From Bacteroides sp. (GTDB lineage Bacteria; Bacteroidota; Bacteroidia; Bacteroidales; Muribaculaceae), in NCBI GenBank assembly GCA_023663525.1, contig JAMPHF010000002.1:64499-128498 (forward strand): a stretch of 64,000 bases of DNA, in the 5' to 3' direction. Positions within the stretch are counted from its first letter, which is position 1. Each line of letters opens with the position of its first letter. The notes below the pieces were generated by a model. That model was not told where the DNA came from and made no database searches. It worked only from the letters and a program-made list of their open reading frames with translations. A program made the translations under genes and the position numbers. Positions 51,942 through 61,936 of the stretch are shown piece after piece.

Positions 51942-53167
51942 TGGACATACGCGACATACGCATTGACAACTATGACTATCCGCTGCCCGATGAGCGTATA
52001 GCCAAACACCCGCTTTCCGAACGCGACAACTGTCTGCTCCTCGTGAAAGACTCTGCCGGGGAAATCTCCACACACATCTTCAAGGAACTCCCGTCACTTC
52101 TCCCTCCGGACGCGATGCTCGTCTACAACAACACGCGAGTCATCAACGCCCGTCTGCGATTCCGCAAGGGTGAGGCAGCCGACGGCGCATTGATTGAGGT
52201 GTTCTGCCTCGAACCCGTGAGTCCGGCTGACTACGCATGTAACTTTGCATCGACCTCATCCTGCTCTTGGACCTGCTTTGTCGGCAATTCAAAACGATGG
52301 AAAAACGATCCGCTACGTATGCCACTGTCAATTGACGGACATGGGCTGACCCTCACGGCAACCCGCGTGGCGCGCGATGGCAACACATCCATTGTCGAGT
52401 TCTCATGGGACAATCCCTCCGTGACATTCTCACGCATCATATCCACCGTCGGTGAAATCCCTATCCCGCCCTATCTCAACCGCAACACCGAGGAAAGCGA
52501 CTCGAAGGACTATCAGACAGTCTTCTCCCACATCGACGGATCGGTGGCAGCTCCGACCGCCGGACTGCACTTCACTCCCGAAGTACTCGATGAGATTGAC
52601 CGTCACAGCATCCCACGCCGTGAGCTGACGCTGCATGTCGGAGCGGGGACATTCCAACCGGTGAAATCCGACGTGATCGGCGAGCATGACATGCACAGCG
52701 AATTTATCGCCGTCGGCCGTGAACTCATAGAGGAACTGTCAACCACCGACCGCAAGGTAATAGCTGTCGGAACCACCTCTGTCCGCACCCTCGAAAGCCT
52801 CTATCATCTCGGATGTCGTCTCGCATCCGGGCTGACAGCCGACGAACTGCCGCAATGGTATCCGTACGCCTCCACCCATCCCAACCTCACTGTGGCTGAA
52901 GCGATGAGAGCGATACTCGCGCATCTCGATTCCACAGGAGAGAATACATTCGTAGCCTCTACACGGCTCATGATAGCTCCCGGCTACAACTACCGGATTG
53001 TAAAAGGGATGGTGACAAACTTCCACCAACCCCGCTCAACCCTGCTCCTCCTCGTCTCAGCTTTTCTGAAAGGGACAGCCCCCGATTGGCGTACAATCTA
53101 TGACTATGCCCTCGCAGACCACAGATTCCGCTTCCTGTCCTACGGAGATGCGTGCCTGTTTCTATAA
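51941..53167 (+). CDS. queA: tRNA preQ1 S-adenosylmethionine ribosyltransferase-isomerase
   Basis: The 408-residue protein shows the QueA blocks YPLPDERIAKHPL, LLVYNNTRVINARL, GSVAAPTAGLHFT and HVGAGTFQPVK. It transfers and rearranges the ribose of SAM onto preQ1 at the wobble base, the penultimate step in queuosine. It is translationally coupled to rpe and followed by queF and queC. It is longer than the roughly 340-350 residues of E. coli QueA, as in other Bacteroidetes. Confidence 0.96.
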   Translation: MDIRDIRIDNYDYPLPDERIAKHPLSERDNCLLLVKDSAGEISTHIFKELPSLLPPDAMLVYNNTRVINARLRFRKGEAADGALIEVFCLEPVSPADYACNFASTSSCSWTCFVGNSKRWKNDPLRMPLSIDGHGLTLTATRVARDGNTSIVEFSWDNPSVTFSRIISTVGEIPIPPYLNRNTEESDSKDYQTVFSHIDGSVAAPTAGLHFTPEVLDEIDRHSIPRRELTLHVGAGTFQPVKSDVIGEHDMHSEFIAVGRELIEELSTTDRKVIAVGTTSVRTLESLYHLGCRLASGLTADELPQWYPYASTHPNLTVAEAMRAILAHLDSTGENTFVASTRLMIAPGYNYRIVKGMVTNFHQPRSTLLLLVSAFLKGTAPDWRTIYDYALADHRFRFLSYGDACLFL

Positions 53168-53192
53168 CATATATTAAATTATTCATTCAGCA

Positions 53193-53672
53193 ATGCGCAA
53201 CGATTCAGAACTTGCAGGAGTGTCGCTACTCGGAAACACCGGCGTGGCCTACCCTACACAATATGCCCCGGAAGTGCTTGAGACTTTCGTCAACAAGCAC
53301 CCCGACAATGAATATCTTGTCACATTCACTTGCCCGGAATTCACCTCGCTCTGCCCCAAAACCGGACAGCCCGATTTTGCCACCATCCTCATCTCCTACA
53401 TACCGCGCGAGAGAATGGTCGAGAGCAAGAGCCTGAAACTCTATCTGTTCAGCTTCCGCAACCACGGAGATTTCCACGAGGATTGTGTGAACATCATCAT
53501 GAAAGACCTCATTGCCCTGATGGATCCACGCTACATCGAGGTGAAAGGCATTTTCACTCCGCGCGGCGGAATTGCCATCCATCCTTTTGCCAACTACGGT
53601 GACGACGAGCACCGTGAGCTGGCCCGTCAACGTATGCTCGCATCATTTCCCAACAATCTCACCGACAAATAA
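53193..53672 (+). CDS. queF: NADPH-dependent preQ0 reductase
   Basis: The 159-residue single-domain (YkvM-type) QueF reduces preQ0 to preQ1. The catalytic Cys lies in [13 protein letters not shown] and the conserved Asp/Glu in [21 protein letters not shown]. The length matches the short Gram-positive-type form. It is within the queA-queF-queC set, and queC begins 1 base after it. Confidence 0.96.
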   Translation: MRNDSELAGVSLLGNTGVAYPTQYAPEVLETFVNKHPDNEYLVTFTCPEFTSLCPKTGQPDFATILISYIPRERMVESKSLKLYLFSFRNHGDFHEDCVNIIMKDLIALMDPRYIEVKGIFTPRGGIAIHPFANYGDDEHRELARQRMLASFPNNLTDK

Positions 53673-53673
53673 C

Positions 53674-54318
53674 ATGGCTAAAGATACACTCCTTGTCCTG
53701 TCAGGCGGCATGGATTCCGTCACAATGCTTTGGGAATATGCCGACACGATCGCGGCCGCCGTCACATTTCAATACGGCTCCAACCATAACCGTCGTGAGG
53801 CTGAATGTGCAAAGTGGAATTGCGACAAGCTCGGCATACGCTGGTATGAGATCGACCTCTCGTTCATGGGTGAATACTTCGAGAGTTCACTGCTGAGCGG
53901 GGCAGACGCAATCCCTGAGGGAACCTACGATGACTCAAACATGCGCTCCACGGTAGTCCCGTTCCGCAACGGCATAATGCTCTCCGTCGCTGCCGGTCTC
54001 GCAGAGACACTCGGTCTCAGCAACGTCATGATTGCAAACCATTCAGGCGACCATGCCATATATCCAGACTGCCGCCCGGCCTTCATAGAGTCAATGGGCG
54101 CAGCCATCGCCGACGGGACATACGAACATATAAAACTGCTTGCCCCTTACACCAACATCTCCAAAGCTGAAATCGCCATGCACGGCAAGAAACTTGGCGT
54201 GGACTATACACACACCTATTCATGCTACAAAGGTGGTGAACGACACTGTGGCAAATGCGCCACCTGCGTCGAACGGCGTGAGGCTCTCCTGGCAGCAGGA
54301 ATCAACATAGAAGACTGA
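53674..54318 (+). CDS. queC: 7-cyano-7-deazaguanine synthase
   Basis: From the ATG at 53674 the protein has 214 residues; the frame runs 34 codons upstream into queF, which is spurious. The PP-loop ATP-binding site is LVLSGGMDSVTML and the zinc site is CYKGGERHCGKCATC. It makes preQ0 from carboxydeazaguanine. queD and queE, needed for complete synthesis, are not in the window. Confidence 0.96.
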   Translation: MAKDTLLVLSGGMDSVTMLWEYADTIAAAVTFQYGSNHNRREAECAKWNCDKLGIRWYEIDLSFMGEYFESSLLSGADAIPEGTYDDSNMRSTVVPFRNGIMLSVAAGLAETLGLSNVMIANHSGDHAIYPDCRPAFIESMGAAIADGTYEHIKLLAPYTNISKAEIAMHGKKLGVDYTHTYSCYKGGERHCGKCATCVERREALLAAGINIED

Positions 54319-54365
54319 CAATCGACCATCCATAAACAAATCTTTCCGCAAGAAAAAAATTTAAC

Positions 54366-55313
54366 ATGCAACAGACACCGCCACAAAAGCCCCGACGGAA
54401 ACAGCGACGCCGCTTCAGTCCGCGAAAGGCACTTAGACTCCTCCTCCCGGTAGTACTGTTTATAGGGCTGTGCGTGGTCATGTGTACGCCAACCCATAAT
54501 TCCGAGGGTGACGGGACGGAGCTTGTCACGGAGAATCGGGATGACGGAACAAAAACCTCACCGACAACCGGGGACGAAGCAATTGCAAAGGATGAAGAAC
54601 CCGTCGTGACAACCACCCAAGTGGCGGACGCAAAGAGGAAATATCGCAACGTGCGCGAACTCGAATGTGACACCGTCAGTCAATTCCTTGCCCATCTTGA
54701 AGAAATGCCCGAACCCACCACCCGCATAAAGGTGAACTATTTCGGCGACCTACGCCAATGTTTCAATGACAGCAACTACATCCACTGGCAGGAAGCCGAG
54801 CTTTACGGCATAAAACCGCTCACTGACACCCGCTCACACTGGAAGTTGCGCACCCCGATAGTCAAGGTCAACACATGTGAGGATTTTTTCCTTGACACAT
54901 TGATTTTCTCGCGCCCCTACCTTGTACCCGTGGCAGCCGGTCGTCTTCATGAAATCGGCCGACGATTCCGCGACAGCATCAATGCCCGGGGTGGCGGGGA
55001 CTACCGCATAAAAGTCACCAGCCTCTTGCGGACTCCGCGCACCGTCAAACGCCTGCGCCGCCGCAACCGTAATGCTATCGATTCTTCAGTCCACCAGCTC
55101 GGCACGACATTCGACATCTCCTACGCCTCATTCATAGCCTCGAATGCCGACAATCCACGGAGTGTCGATGACCTCAAGGGGATACTTGCCGAGGTACTGA
55201 AAGCCATGCGCGAGGAAGGAAAGATATGGGTAAAATATGAACGCGGACAGCCTTGCTTCCACATCACCGCACGCAAGAAGCACCCGAGCGAGGAAAAACA
55301 TGAACGCAAATAA
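54366..55313 (+). CDS. DUF5715-family periplasmic protein
   Basis: The 315-residue protein has a basic cytoplasmic N-terminus (KPRRKQRRRFSPRKALR), one membrane segment (about 27-42), an acidic/Thr-rich linker, and a soluble domain (about 105-305). Blocks RIKVTSLLRTPRTVKRLRR and QLGTTFDISYASF, and a terminal HIT, resemble M15-type LD-/D,D-peptidases, consistent with DUF5715. A peptidoglycan role is possible but unproven. Its end overlaps the AsmA-like gene by 14 bases, so the two are coupled. Confidence 0.8.
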   Translation: MQQTPPQKPRRKQRRRFSPRKALRLLLPVVLFIGLCVVMCTPTHNSEGDGTELVTENRDDGTKTSPTTGDEAIAKDEEPVVTTTQVADAKRKYRNVRELECDTVSQFLAHLEEMPEPTTRIKVNYFGDLRQCFNDSNYIHWQEAELYGIKPLTDTRSHWKLRTPIVKVNTCEDFFLDTLIFSRPYLVPVAAGRLHEIGRRFRDSINARGGGDYRIKVTSLLRTPRTVKRLRRRNRNAIDSSVHQLGTTFDISYASFIASNADNPRSVDDLKGILAEVLKAMREEGKIWVKYERGQPCFHITARKKHPSEEKHERK

Positions 55314-58300
55314 GGAAACCAACATAGAGAGACATGACTTGAACCAACAACCGCAACGACGAAGGCGACCGCTGTGGCTGAAAATTCTTCGTGTGTCAGC
55401 CCGGATTGTTGTGTCCCTTTTGGTGATCACACTATTGGCCATCACCATAGCAGTGTCATACCTCAAACCCGAAAGGCTGACACCGCTTGTCGAGAAGGTG
55501 GCCAACGGCTATCTCCACAACGCCGAGCTGAGCGTAGGACGCATGGAAATATCGTTCTGGCACACATTTCCCAAATTTGAGCTTGACATCAACGAGCTTA
55601 CGGTCATAAGTCATTCTCTCGACTCCCTTTCACCCGATTTCCGCGACGAGATTCCGGAGTATGCCGATTCGCTCCTTCACATCACCCGCTTCAACGGGGC
55701 GGTCAACATACCCTCGCTTCTGGCAGGCAAAATAGCCTTCTACGACATCATCTTCACCCGACCGACCATCAACATCGTCATCGGACCGTCCGGCAAATCA
55801 AACTTCGACATTTTTCCCGAAACATCCGAAAAGACTGATGATGACTCGCCTGTCATCATTCCCGACATTACACTCGGAACATTTGAGATACGTGATGATA
55901 TGCCGGTACGCTACGTCTCCATCCCCGACTCCACCGACATCCGACTGACCCTGTCATCGACACGTCTTGAAGGCAACTCAGCCCCCGACTACCACATATC
56001 CATCGAAGGGAATACAACAACGTCATTACCTCATCTCACACTCGACAATCTCAAATTCGGGCTCGGTGGCAAAATCGTATGGACGAAAGCGTCGCCTTAC
56101 GAACTCACGTTGGACAACTTCAGCTTATCGGCAGGCGATGTCAGGACCACAATATCCACTGCAATCGACTTTTCACACGAGCTGAAAATCAACACTTTCC
56201 AATTTCACTTGCCCGAGACTCCGGCACAATCAATCATAGACCTCATCCCCGGAGAGATGATGGAGGGATTGTCAGGTCTTGACGCCGACTTCAACGTGAA
56301 GCTCGCCATGTCGCTGACCCGTCCATTCACTCCCGCGACGGATTCAATCCCCTCGCTCGAAGCTGAAATCATCATCCCGGAGGGTCGCATGAGCCTTGAC
56401 CGACTGATCCTCAACCGTCTCGCTCTCACCGCCGACATCAAAATCGATGGTGAGAACACTGACGCATCGGTCATCGATCTCAAGAGATTACTCGCCGTGG
56501 GCAAAGGTGTCGGATTTGAACTCGATGCGACCATCACGACACCGATGAGCAATCCCTCTGTCAAGGGATCGTTCAAAGGAGGTATCGAATTTGACCGTCT
56601 GCCCGACAAGCTGCTCGAAAAACTGCCATTCACACTGTCAGGCAGTCTCAGAGCCGACAGCCGTTTCAATTTCCGGAAAAGCTATCTTGACAAGAATGAA
56701 TTTCACCGCATACGTCTGACGGGTGATGCGACACTCGACAATTTCTCAATGTCAATGCCGTCAATCCCGGCTGAACTCTATGCACGCCACGCTGAACTGC
56801 GACTCGGCACAAACTCATCATTCACACGCGGTGAAGTCACTGTCGATTCCTTGCTGACAGCCTCGCTGATGATTGACACCGTCTCCACCTCAGCCGATGG
56901 TCTGGAACTTCAGGCAAAAGGCGTGAAAATGGGTGTCGGCTGCCGCAACACGACCTCATCAGCCGACACGACGATCATCAATCCAATCGGTGGACGCATC
57001 GTGGCCGAAAAAATAACTTTCCGTTCCCCGGACGATTCCACCCGGATCCGTCTGCGTCAACCGACTGTCGGTGCGACTCTCCGCCGCTACAAAGGGGACA
57101 AGACCAAACCCCAGCTCGTGCTGAATATAGCGACCGAAGGAGCATTCTATGCCGACGCGATAAACCGTGCGCTGCTCAGCAACGCCCTACTGTTTGTGAC
57201 AGCATATCCGTCAGACCTTCCACAACGCCCACAACAGACATCGCGGCTCATCTACTCACTACGCACAGCAAACCCCGACCTACCCGATGATTCAATCCGG
57301 CAACTTGCATCGGACATAAGGCAGAAACGGCTCAGGGAGATGAAAGCAAACGACAGTGCGTCAATCGCCACAGGGGAAATTCTGGACATAGGCATCGACA
57401 ACTCCATGCGCCGCCTGCTTCACACGTGGAAAGCCCGGGGAATACTGAAAGCTGACCGCATGAGATTGTTCACGCCTCTTTTCCCTCTACGCAACACACT
57501 GACAGGGCTGGACCTGCGGTTCAACACTGACTCCATAGTCATAACCGACACCCGATTCCGCGCAGGCAAGACGAGTGTGACCATGGACGGCGACATCTCA
57601 AACATCACACGCGCACTCACCTCACGCGTCCACCGCCAGCCCTTACGGATTGACCTCACACTGACAGGCGACACGATTGAAGTAAACGAGATTGCAGCCG
57701 CCATATTCACCGGCGCAGCCTATGCCGAAAATAATTCAACCGGCATATTCACCGATGGGGATGACGATGACGAAAGCCGCCTCCAGACAGCCCTCGACAG
57801 AAGTTCGGACAATTCGTCCGACACCATGTCGGTCCTCGTAATCCCGTCAAACATCGAAGCAAAAATAAAGGTCAAAGCCGGTCACATTGCATACTCCAAC
57901 CTCATGTTCACCGATTTTGACGGAAATCTCAACGTCAGTGGTGGAGCTGTCAACCTCGACGAGATGACCGCACACACATCGGTCGGGAGCATAAACCTCA
58001 ACGCACTTTACTCCGCGCCGAGACCCGCCGACGCGTCATTTGCATTCGGAATGAGGCTACACGACTTCCACATCCGCCAGTTCCTTGACCTCGTGCCGGC
58101 CATTGACTCCCTCATGCCCCTACTCTACGACATCGATGGGGTCATCAACGCCGACCTCGCCGCGACCATGGATATTGACCGAGGAATGAACATCGATATT
58201 CCTTCACTCAAAGCCGCAGTCCGGATCTCGGGCGACTCCCTCGTCCTCATTGACCGTGAGACATTCCGAAAAATAGGCAAATGGCTTCTTTTCAAGCAGA

Positions 58301-58827
58301 AAAACCGCAATGTGATTGACAGGATGAACGTGGAAATGATAGTGCGCAATTCCCAGCTTGAACTTTTCCCCTTCATTTTCGACATCGACCGCTACAAGCT
58401 CGGAGTCATGGGGACAAATGACCTCGCCATGAATCTCAACTACCATATCGCCATCCTCAAATCCCCCCTACCATTCAAATTCGGAATCAACATCACCGGC
58501 AACGTTGACGATATGAAAATCCGTCTCGGCGGGGCGAAATTCAATGAAAAGAACATGCCGAAAGCCATCGCAATCGCCGATACGACACGCATCAACCTCG
58601 TCCGCGAAATCAGCAATCTGTTCCGCCGAGGTGTCCGCGACTCTAAAATCACCCCGCTCAGCCTCTCAGGGATTCCGACCTCACAGATACAGTCTCTTGA
58701 GTCAGGGTCTGACACAATCACCCACGCCGATTCGCTCTACTTCATGAAAGAAGGACTAATCGCGCCTCCCGACTCCGTGGCGGCTGAGGCAATACAAACG
58801 AAACAAAAGAAAAAATCAGATAAATGA
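55300..58827 (+). CDS. AsmA-like outer-membrane/lipid-transport protein
   Basis: From the ATG at 55300 (MNANKETNIERHDL) the protein has 1175 residues; the frame's upstream extension lies within the preceding gene. A basic N-terminus and a single membrane segment (about 28-50) anchor a long periplasmic beta-rich body with AsmA/DUF748-like blocks such as the early KPERLTPLVEKVANGYL and many F-D/L-D repeats. A C-terminal AsmA_2-like domain is probable (about 860-1130). The TamB/AsmA family forms bridges that move phospholipids to the outer membrane. It overlaps DUF5715 upstream and the HAD gene downstream (4 bases). Confidence 0.87.
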   Translation: MNANKETNIERHDLNQQPQRRRRPLWLKILRVSARIVVSLLVITLLAITIAVSYLKPERLTPLVEKVANGYLHNAELSVGRMEISFWHTFPKFELDINELTVISHSLDSLSPDFRDEIPEYADSLLHITRFNGAVNIPSLLAGKIAFYDIIFTRPTINIVIGPSGKSNFDIFPETSEKTDDDSPVIIPDITLGTFEIRDDMPVRYVSIPDSTDIRLTLSSTRLEGNSAPDYHISIEGNTTTSLPHLTLDNLKFGLGGKIVWTKASPYELTLDNFSLSAGDVRTTISTAIDFSHELKINTFQFHLPETPAQSIIDLIPGEMMEGLSGLDADFNVKLAMSLTRPFTPATDSIPSLEAEIIIPEGRMSLDRLILNRLALTADIKIDGENTDASVIDLKRLLAVGKGVGFELDATITTPMSNPSVKGSFKGGIEFDRLPDKLLEKLPFTLSGSLRADSRFNFRKSYLDKNEFHRIRLTGDATLDNFSMSMPSIPAELYARHAELRLGTNSSFTRGEVTVDSLLTASLMIDTVSTSADGLELQAKGVKMGVGCRNTTSSADTTIINPIGGRIVAEKITFRSPDDSTRIRLRQPTVGATLRRYKGDKTKPQLVLNIATEGAFYADAINRALLSNALLFVTAYPSDLPQRPQQTSRLIYSLRTANPDLPDDSIRQLASDIRQKRLREMKANDSASIATGEILDIGIDNSMRRLLHTWKARGILKADRMRLFTPLFPLRNTLTGLDLRFNTDSIVITDTRFRAGKTSVTMDGDISNITRALTSRVHRQPLRIDLTLTGDTIEVNEIAAAIFTGAAYAENNSTGIFTDGDDDDESRLQTALDRSSDNSSDTMSVLVIPSNIEAKIKVKAGHIAYSNLMFTDFDGNLNVSGGAVNLDEMTAHTSVGSINLNALYSAPRPADASFAFGMRLHDFHIRQFLDLVPAIDSLMPLLYDIDGVINADLAATMDIDRGMNIDIPSLKAAVRISGDSLVLIDRETFRKIGKWLLFKQKNRNVIDRMNVEMIVRNSQLELFPFIFDIDRYKLGVMGTNDLAMNLNYHIAILKSPLPFKFGINITGNVDDMKIRLGGAKFNEKNMPKAIAIADTTRINLVREISNLFRRGVRDSKITPLSLSGIPTSQIQSLESGSDTITHADSLYFMKEGLIAPPDSVAAEAIQTKQKKKSDK

Positions 58828-59585
58828 TACCACCCATCCCCTTCTCAACCGAGATTGTCCGCTTTCTCGACAGCCATCATTTCGACCGTGTGGTACCACG
58901 CGCCGCTTTAATCGACATGGACGGTACAATCTACGATTCAATGCCGTCACACACCCTCGCATGGCACCGGCTCATGACCGAAGCAGGTGTCGAATGTACA
59001 CGCGACGAGTTTTATCTCTATGAGGGACGGACCGGAGCCTCGACAATCGACATCCTCTTTCAACGCGCCTTCAACCGCAATGCCACTCAGGAGGAGAAGG
59101 AGACGCTCTACGGACGGAAGACAGAATACTTCCGTGAACTTCCGCCGGTCTCTCCAATGCCCGGCGCACTCGACATGCTGACAACACTCCGCGATGCGGG
59201 CATACAGCGTGTCCTCGTCACCGGATCAGGGCAGCGTTCACTCATCGACCGCATCTCGGCTGATTTTCCGGGAATGTTTGACTCAGACCACCTCATCACC
59301 TCACGCGATGTCACCCACGGCAAACCGCATCCCGAACCATTCATCAAGGCCATGCAGCTCGCACGCGTCAGTCCCTCGCAGGCCATCGTGATCGAGAACG
59401 CACCGCTCGGTGTCGAGGCCGGCAACCGCTCGGGGGCTTTCACAATCGGAATCACCACAGGCCCTATCTCACGGGAGACACTCGAAGAAGCCGGAGCCGC
59501 AATCGTGTTCAGTTCAATGCCTGAATTTGCCCGGCAGCTTCCAATTCTCCTCCTCTCGATGCTTACCATCAGCAAATCAATCTAA
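58824..59585 (+). CDS. HAD-superfamily hydrolase (beta-phosphoglucomutase-like)
   Basis: The 253-residue protein has the HAD nucleophile motif LIDMDGTIYDS (Asp31, Asp33), VLVTGSGQ, KPHPEPFIKAM and ENAPLGVEAGNRSG. An alpha-helical cap lies between about residues 45 and 115, as in beta-phosphoglucomutase and phosphoglycolate phosphatase. The substrate is unknown. It starts four bases before the AsmA-like gene ends (ATGA overlap) and its stop codon overlaps the left end of the 165-bp element. Confidence 0.88.
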   Translation: MIPPIPFSTEIVRFLDSHHFDRVVPRAALIDMDGTIYDSMPSHTLAWHRLMTEAGVECTRDEFYLYEGRTGASTIDILFQRAFNRNATQEEKETLYGRKTEYFRELPPVSPMPGALDMLTTLRDAGIQRVLVTGSGQRSLIDRISADFPGMFDSDHLITSRDVTHGKPHPEPFIKAMQLARVSPSQAIVIENAPLGVEAGNRSGAFTIGITTGPISRETLEEAGAAIVFSSMPEFARQLPILLLSMLTISKSI

Positions 59586-59749
59586 GAGTATGTTTACTTT
59601 TAACTTTATGAAATCTTTAGATAGCCTTTTCGGTCTGTTTATAGCTTTCGTTCAGTCATTATGGGTCCCCATAATTCCATCACTCAATCAAAAAACATAC
59701 TCGAAAAATCTATCTAAATTTTAACATAAGTCAAAAGTAAACATACTCT
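59585..59749. mobile_element. 165-bp inverted-repeat element (MITE-like)
   Basis: The ends are perfect 17-base inverted repeats (AGAGTATGTTTACTTTT and its complement), with partial pairing further in (TTTAGATAG and CTATCTAAA). No ORF of note. It begins on the last base of the HAD stop codon. The flanking direct repeat may be CTAAG. The same end occurs alone after ispD (20063). Confidence 0.8.
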
Positions 59750-59788
59750 AAGAGCGTGCCTCATCATCCCCTCAATCACCATAACATA

Positions 59789-60832
59789 ATGCAAAAAATA
59801 TATTTCACCAATGATGTCAGTGAAGCCATCAGCAAGATTGTAAGCGAAATGGCTCCGTCAAGCGTCCACATCATAACGGACACGAACGTTGAACGCGAAG
59901 TGCTTCCCCGTCTCAGCCTTGACTATCCGACAATCTCCGTGCCTCCGGGCGATGAACATAAAAATATCATCACACTCTCATCCATCTGGTCATCGCTCAT
60001 CAATCAGAAAGCCACCCGCAAGTCGCTCGTCATAAACATCGGTGGCGGTGTGGTGACGGACATGGGCGGCTTTGCTGCCGCGACATTCAAACGCGGAATC
60101 AGATTCATAAATGTGCCCACAACGCTGCTCTCGGCTGTCGATGCCGCTGTCGGAGGAAAAACAGGCATAAACTTCGATGGATTCAAAAATGAAATCGGGG
60201 CATTTGCACCGGCCGATGCCGTCGTTATCTCAACCATACTGTTCTCGTCACTCCCCCCGAAAGAATTGCAGTCGGGCTATGCGGAAATGCTCAAACACGG
60301 GCTGCTGTCATCAGCCGGGGACTACAACGAGCTGCTGTCATTCGACATCCTCAATGCCGACCTCGACCGACTGCTCCCGCTGCTCGAAAAGAGTGTCAAG
60401 GTCAAGGAGAGGATAGTTGAGGAAGATCCGCGCGAACAGGGCATACGCCGCGCGCTCAATCTTGGCCACACTGCCGGTCATGCCTTTGAATCACTTGCCA
60501 TCAGCCGCCACACCCCCATCCCCCACGGTCATGCCGTAGCGTTCGGAATGCTCGTTGAGATGATACTCTCACATAACATCGAGGGATTTCCATCGTCAGA
60601 ACTTTATCGCTACGCATCATACCTGAAAGAGCAGGGCTATGGCAATCCCGCCATCACGTGCGATGACTATCCCGAGCTGCTGTCACTCATGCATCACGAC
60701 AAGAAGAACGACACACCGGACAAAATCAATTTCACCCTCCTGTCGTCACCCGGCAAAATACTCATTGACCGCACCGCCTCCGAGGCTCAGATCCGGACTG
60801 CCCTCGACATATTCCGCGACATGATGGAATAA
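59789..60832 (+). CDS. aroB: 3-dehydroquinate synthase
   Basis: From the ATG at 59789 the protein has 347 residues; a GTG 11 codons earlier is not favoured because it lies within 7 bases of the inserted element. The NAD-binding INIGGGVVTDMGGFAAATFKRG, the VPTTLLSAVDAAVGGKTGINF block and metal-binding LGHTAGHAFE and HGHAVAFGM are all present. It forms dehydroquinate in the shikimate pathway. A hairpin terminator follows. Confidence 0.96.
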   Translation: MQKIYFTNDVSEAISKIVSEMAPSSVHIITDTNVEREVLPRLSLDYPTISVPPGDEHKNIITLSSIWSSLINQKATRKSLVINIGGGVVTDMGGFAAATFKRGIRFINVPTTLLSAVDAAVGGKTGINFDGFKNEIGAFAPADAVVISTILFSSLPPKELQSGYAEMLKHGLLSSAGDYNELLSFDILNADLDRLLPLLEKSVKVKERIVEEDPREQGIRRALNLGHTAGHAFESLAISRHTPIPHGHAVAFGMLVEMILSHNIEGFPSSELYRYASYLKEQGYGNPAITCDDYPELLSLMHHDKKNDTPDKINFTLLSSPGKILIDRTASEAQIRTALDIFRDMME

Positions 60833-60847
60833 TCACAGAGGAAATAC

Positions 60848-60890
60848 ACACTGAAGCAGGACTGTCAAATCCACAGCCCTGCTTCAGTGT
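60848..60890. terminator. Terminator between aroB and the convergent OMP gene
   Basis: A 13-bp perfect stem (60848-60860 with 60878-60890) is followed by TTTC; it ends 18 bases before the OMP stop. Confidence 0.85.
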
Positions 60891-60907
60891 TTTCTACAAC
60901 AAAAATT

Positions 60908-61696
60908 TCAGAGCACGTAGCCGATTGTCGCAAAGAGCCTTATGTTATGAGAATTAGGCTTTACAATGCCCTCGCTTTGGGCGACGTTGCGGAATCCGAA
61001 CTGACCGCGTACAGCTATGGATATTTTACGTTTGAACGTCAGACCGGTCGCCAGATGCAGACCCGTGTCAAACGAACGATATGAATTGAGAAACGCCTTG
61101 TCATCGTTATAGTAATCTGTCTTCTGCGGAGTTATGACCGTAGCAAGTTGACCAAGCTCGTTGACGCGCGCTGTATAGATGGTTGACTTCTGCGAACCAC
61201 TCGTGCCGAAATCGAAATACATACCACCGTCAACATTCCACTTCACGTTTCGGGCCACGTCAAACCCGAAGCGGACATAGACAGGCACATTAAGCGACCT
61301 GTAACTGTTTTTGATAAACACGTTGGAGACATTGATAAGACCCTCAGCATCAGACGTCGTTATAGCCATGTCCATTTTGCCTGAGTTACGGAGATAGTTC
61401 AGTTCCGTACCCAGCCCGACCAACGATGACAGATTGAACTTCACACTGACACCCAGACCCCAGGCAAAGCCCATTGAATTGTTAAGGTCGGAAATCTGTG
61501 AGTATGAACTCATGTAGTTATCCGTCACGTAACTTCCACCAAGCAACAAGTGCACCTCCGATTCGAGGAAAGCGGGGGTTTTGTCCGTGTTGAGATTTTC
61601 GGACCTAACGCCTGACGACAACGACATGAAAATTGCCACAAGCATCATACACAGCGATTGACGGCGACCACGCACCACTGATTGAGTCTTTTTCAT
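60908..61696 (-). CDS. Outer-membrane beta-barrel protein
   Basis: The 262-residue protein has a signal peptide (about 1-32), then alternating hydrophobic/polar strands typical of a small 8-strand barrel (for example FAWGLGVSVKFNL, SLNVPVYVRFGFD and IAVRGQFGFRNV) and ends RLFATIGYVL with an aromatic/hydrophobic terminal strand. It belongs to the porin-family/OmpW-like annotations common in Bacteroidetes; the function is unknown. It stands alone with an exact promoter. Confidence 0.85.
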   Translation of the reverse strand: MKKTQSVVRGRRQSLCMMLVAIFMSLSSGVRSENLNTDKTPAFLESEVHLLLGGSYVTDNYMSSYSQISDLNNSMGFAWGLGVSVKFNLSSLVGLGTELNYLRNSGKMDMAITTSDAEGLINVSNVFIKNSYRSLNVPVYVRFGFDVARNVKWNVDGGMYFDFGTSGSQKSTIYTARVNELGQLATVITPQKTDYYNDDKAFLNSYRSFDTGLHLATGLTFKRKISIAVRGQFGFRNVAQSEGIVKPNSHNIRLFATIGYVL

Positions 61697-61732
61697 ATAT
61701 TAACGTGATGAATTATTTTTGATTTTCACGGT

Positions 61733-61764
61733 CAAAATTACACGAATTGGACGTGAAAAACAAA
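61733..61764 (-). promoter_or_regulatory. Promoter for the outer-membrane barrel gene
   Basis: Minus strand TTTG (61761-61764), 20 bases, TAATTTTG (61733-61740), exact consensus, 37 bases before the ATG. Confidence 0.83.
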
Positions 61765-61799
61765 TCGCGATTTCAAAATAGCTAAAAAACGACAATTTT

Positions 61800-61831
61800 T
61801 TTGCACATCTGAATAATTCTTCCTACCTTTG
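61800..61831 (+). promoter_or_regulatory. Promoter for tRNA-Arg
   Basis: TTTG (61800-61803), 20 bases, TACCTTTG (61824-61831), identical -7 box to that of tRNA-Leu. Confidence 0.85.
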
Positions 61832-61855
61832 CAGTGTTCAAAACGAAGAACAAAC

Positions 61856-61929
61856 GGCTCATTAGCTCAACTGAATAGAGCATCTGACTACGGATCAGAA
61901 GGTTACAGGTTTGAATCCTGTATGAGTCA
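61856..61929 (+). tRNA. tRNA-Arg (anticodon ACG)
   Basis: Acceptor GGCTCAT pairs with ATGAGTC; the anticodon stem TCTGA/TCAGA carries loop CTACGGA with anticodon ACG, read as ICG for arginine CGN. The T-arm ACAGG/CCTGT has loop TTTGAAT. CCA is not encoded. It has its own promoter and a terminator at 61937-61970. Confidence 0.94.
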
Positions 61930-61936
61930 CTTTCGG

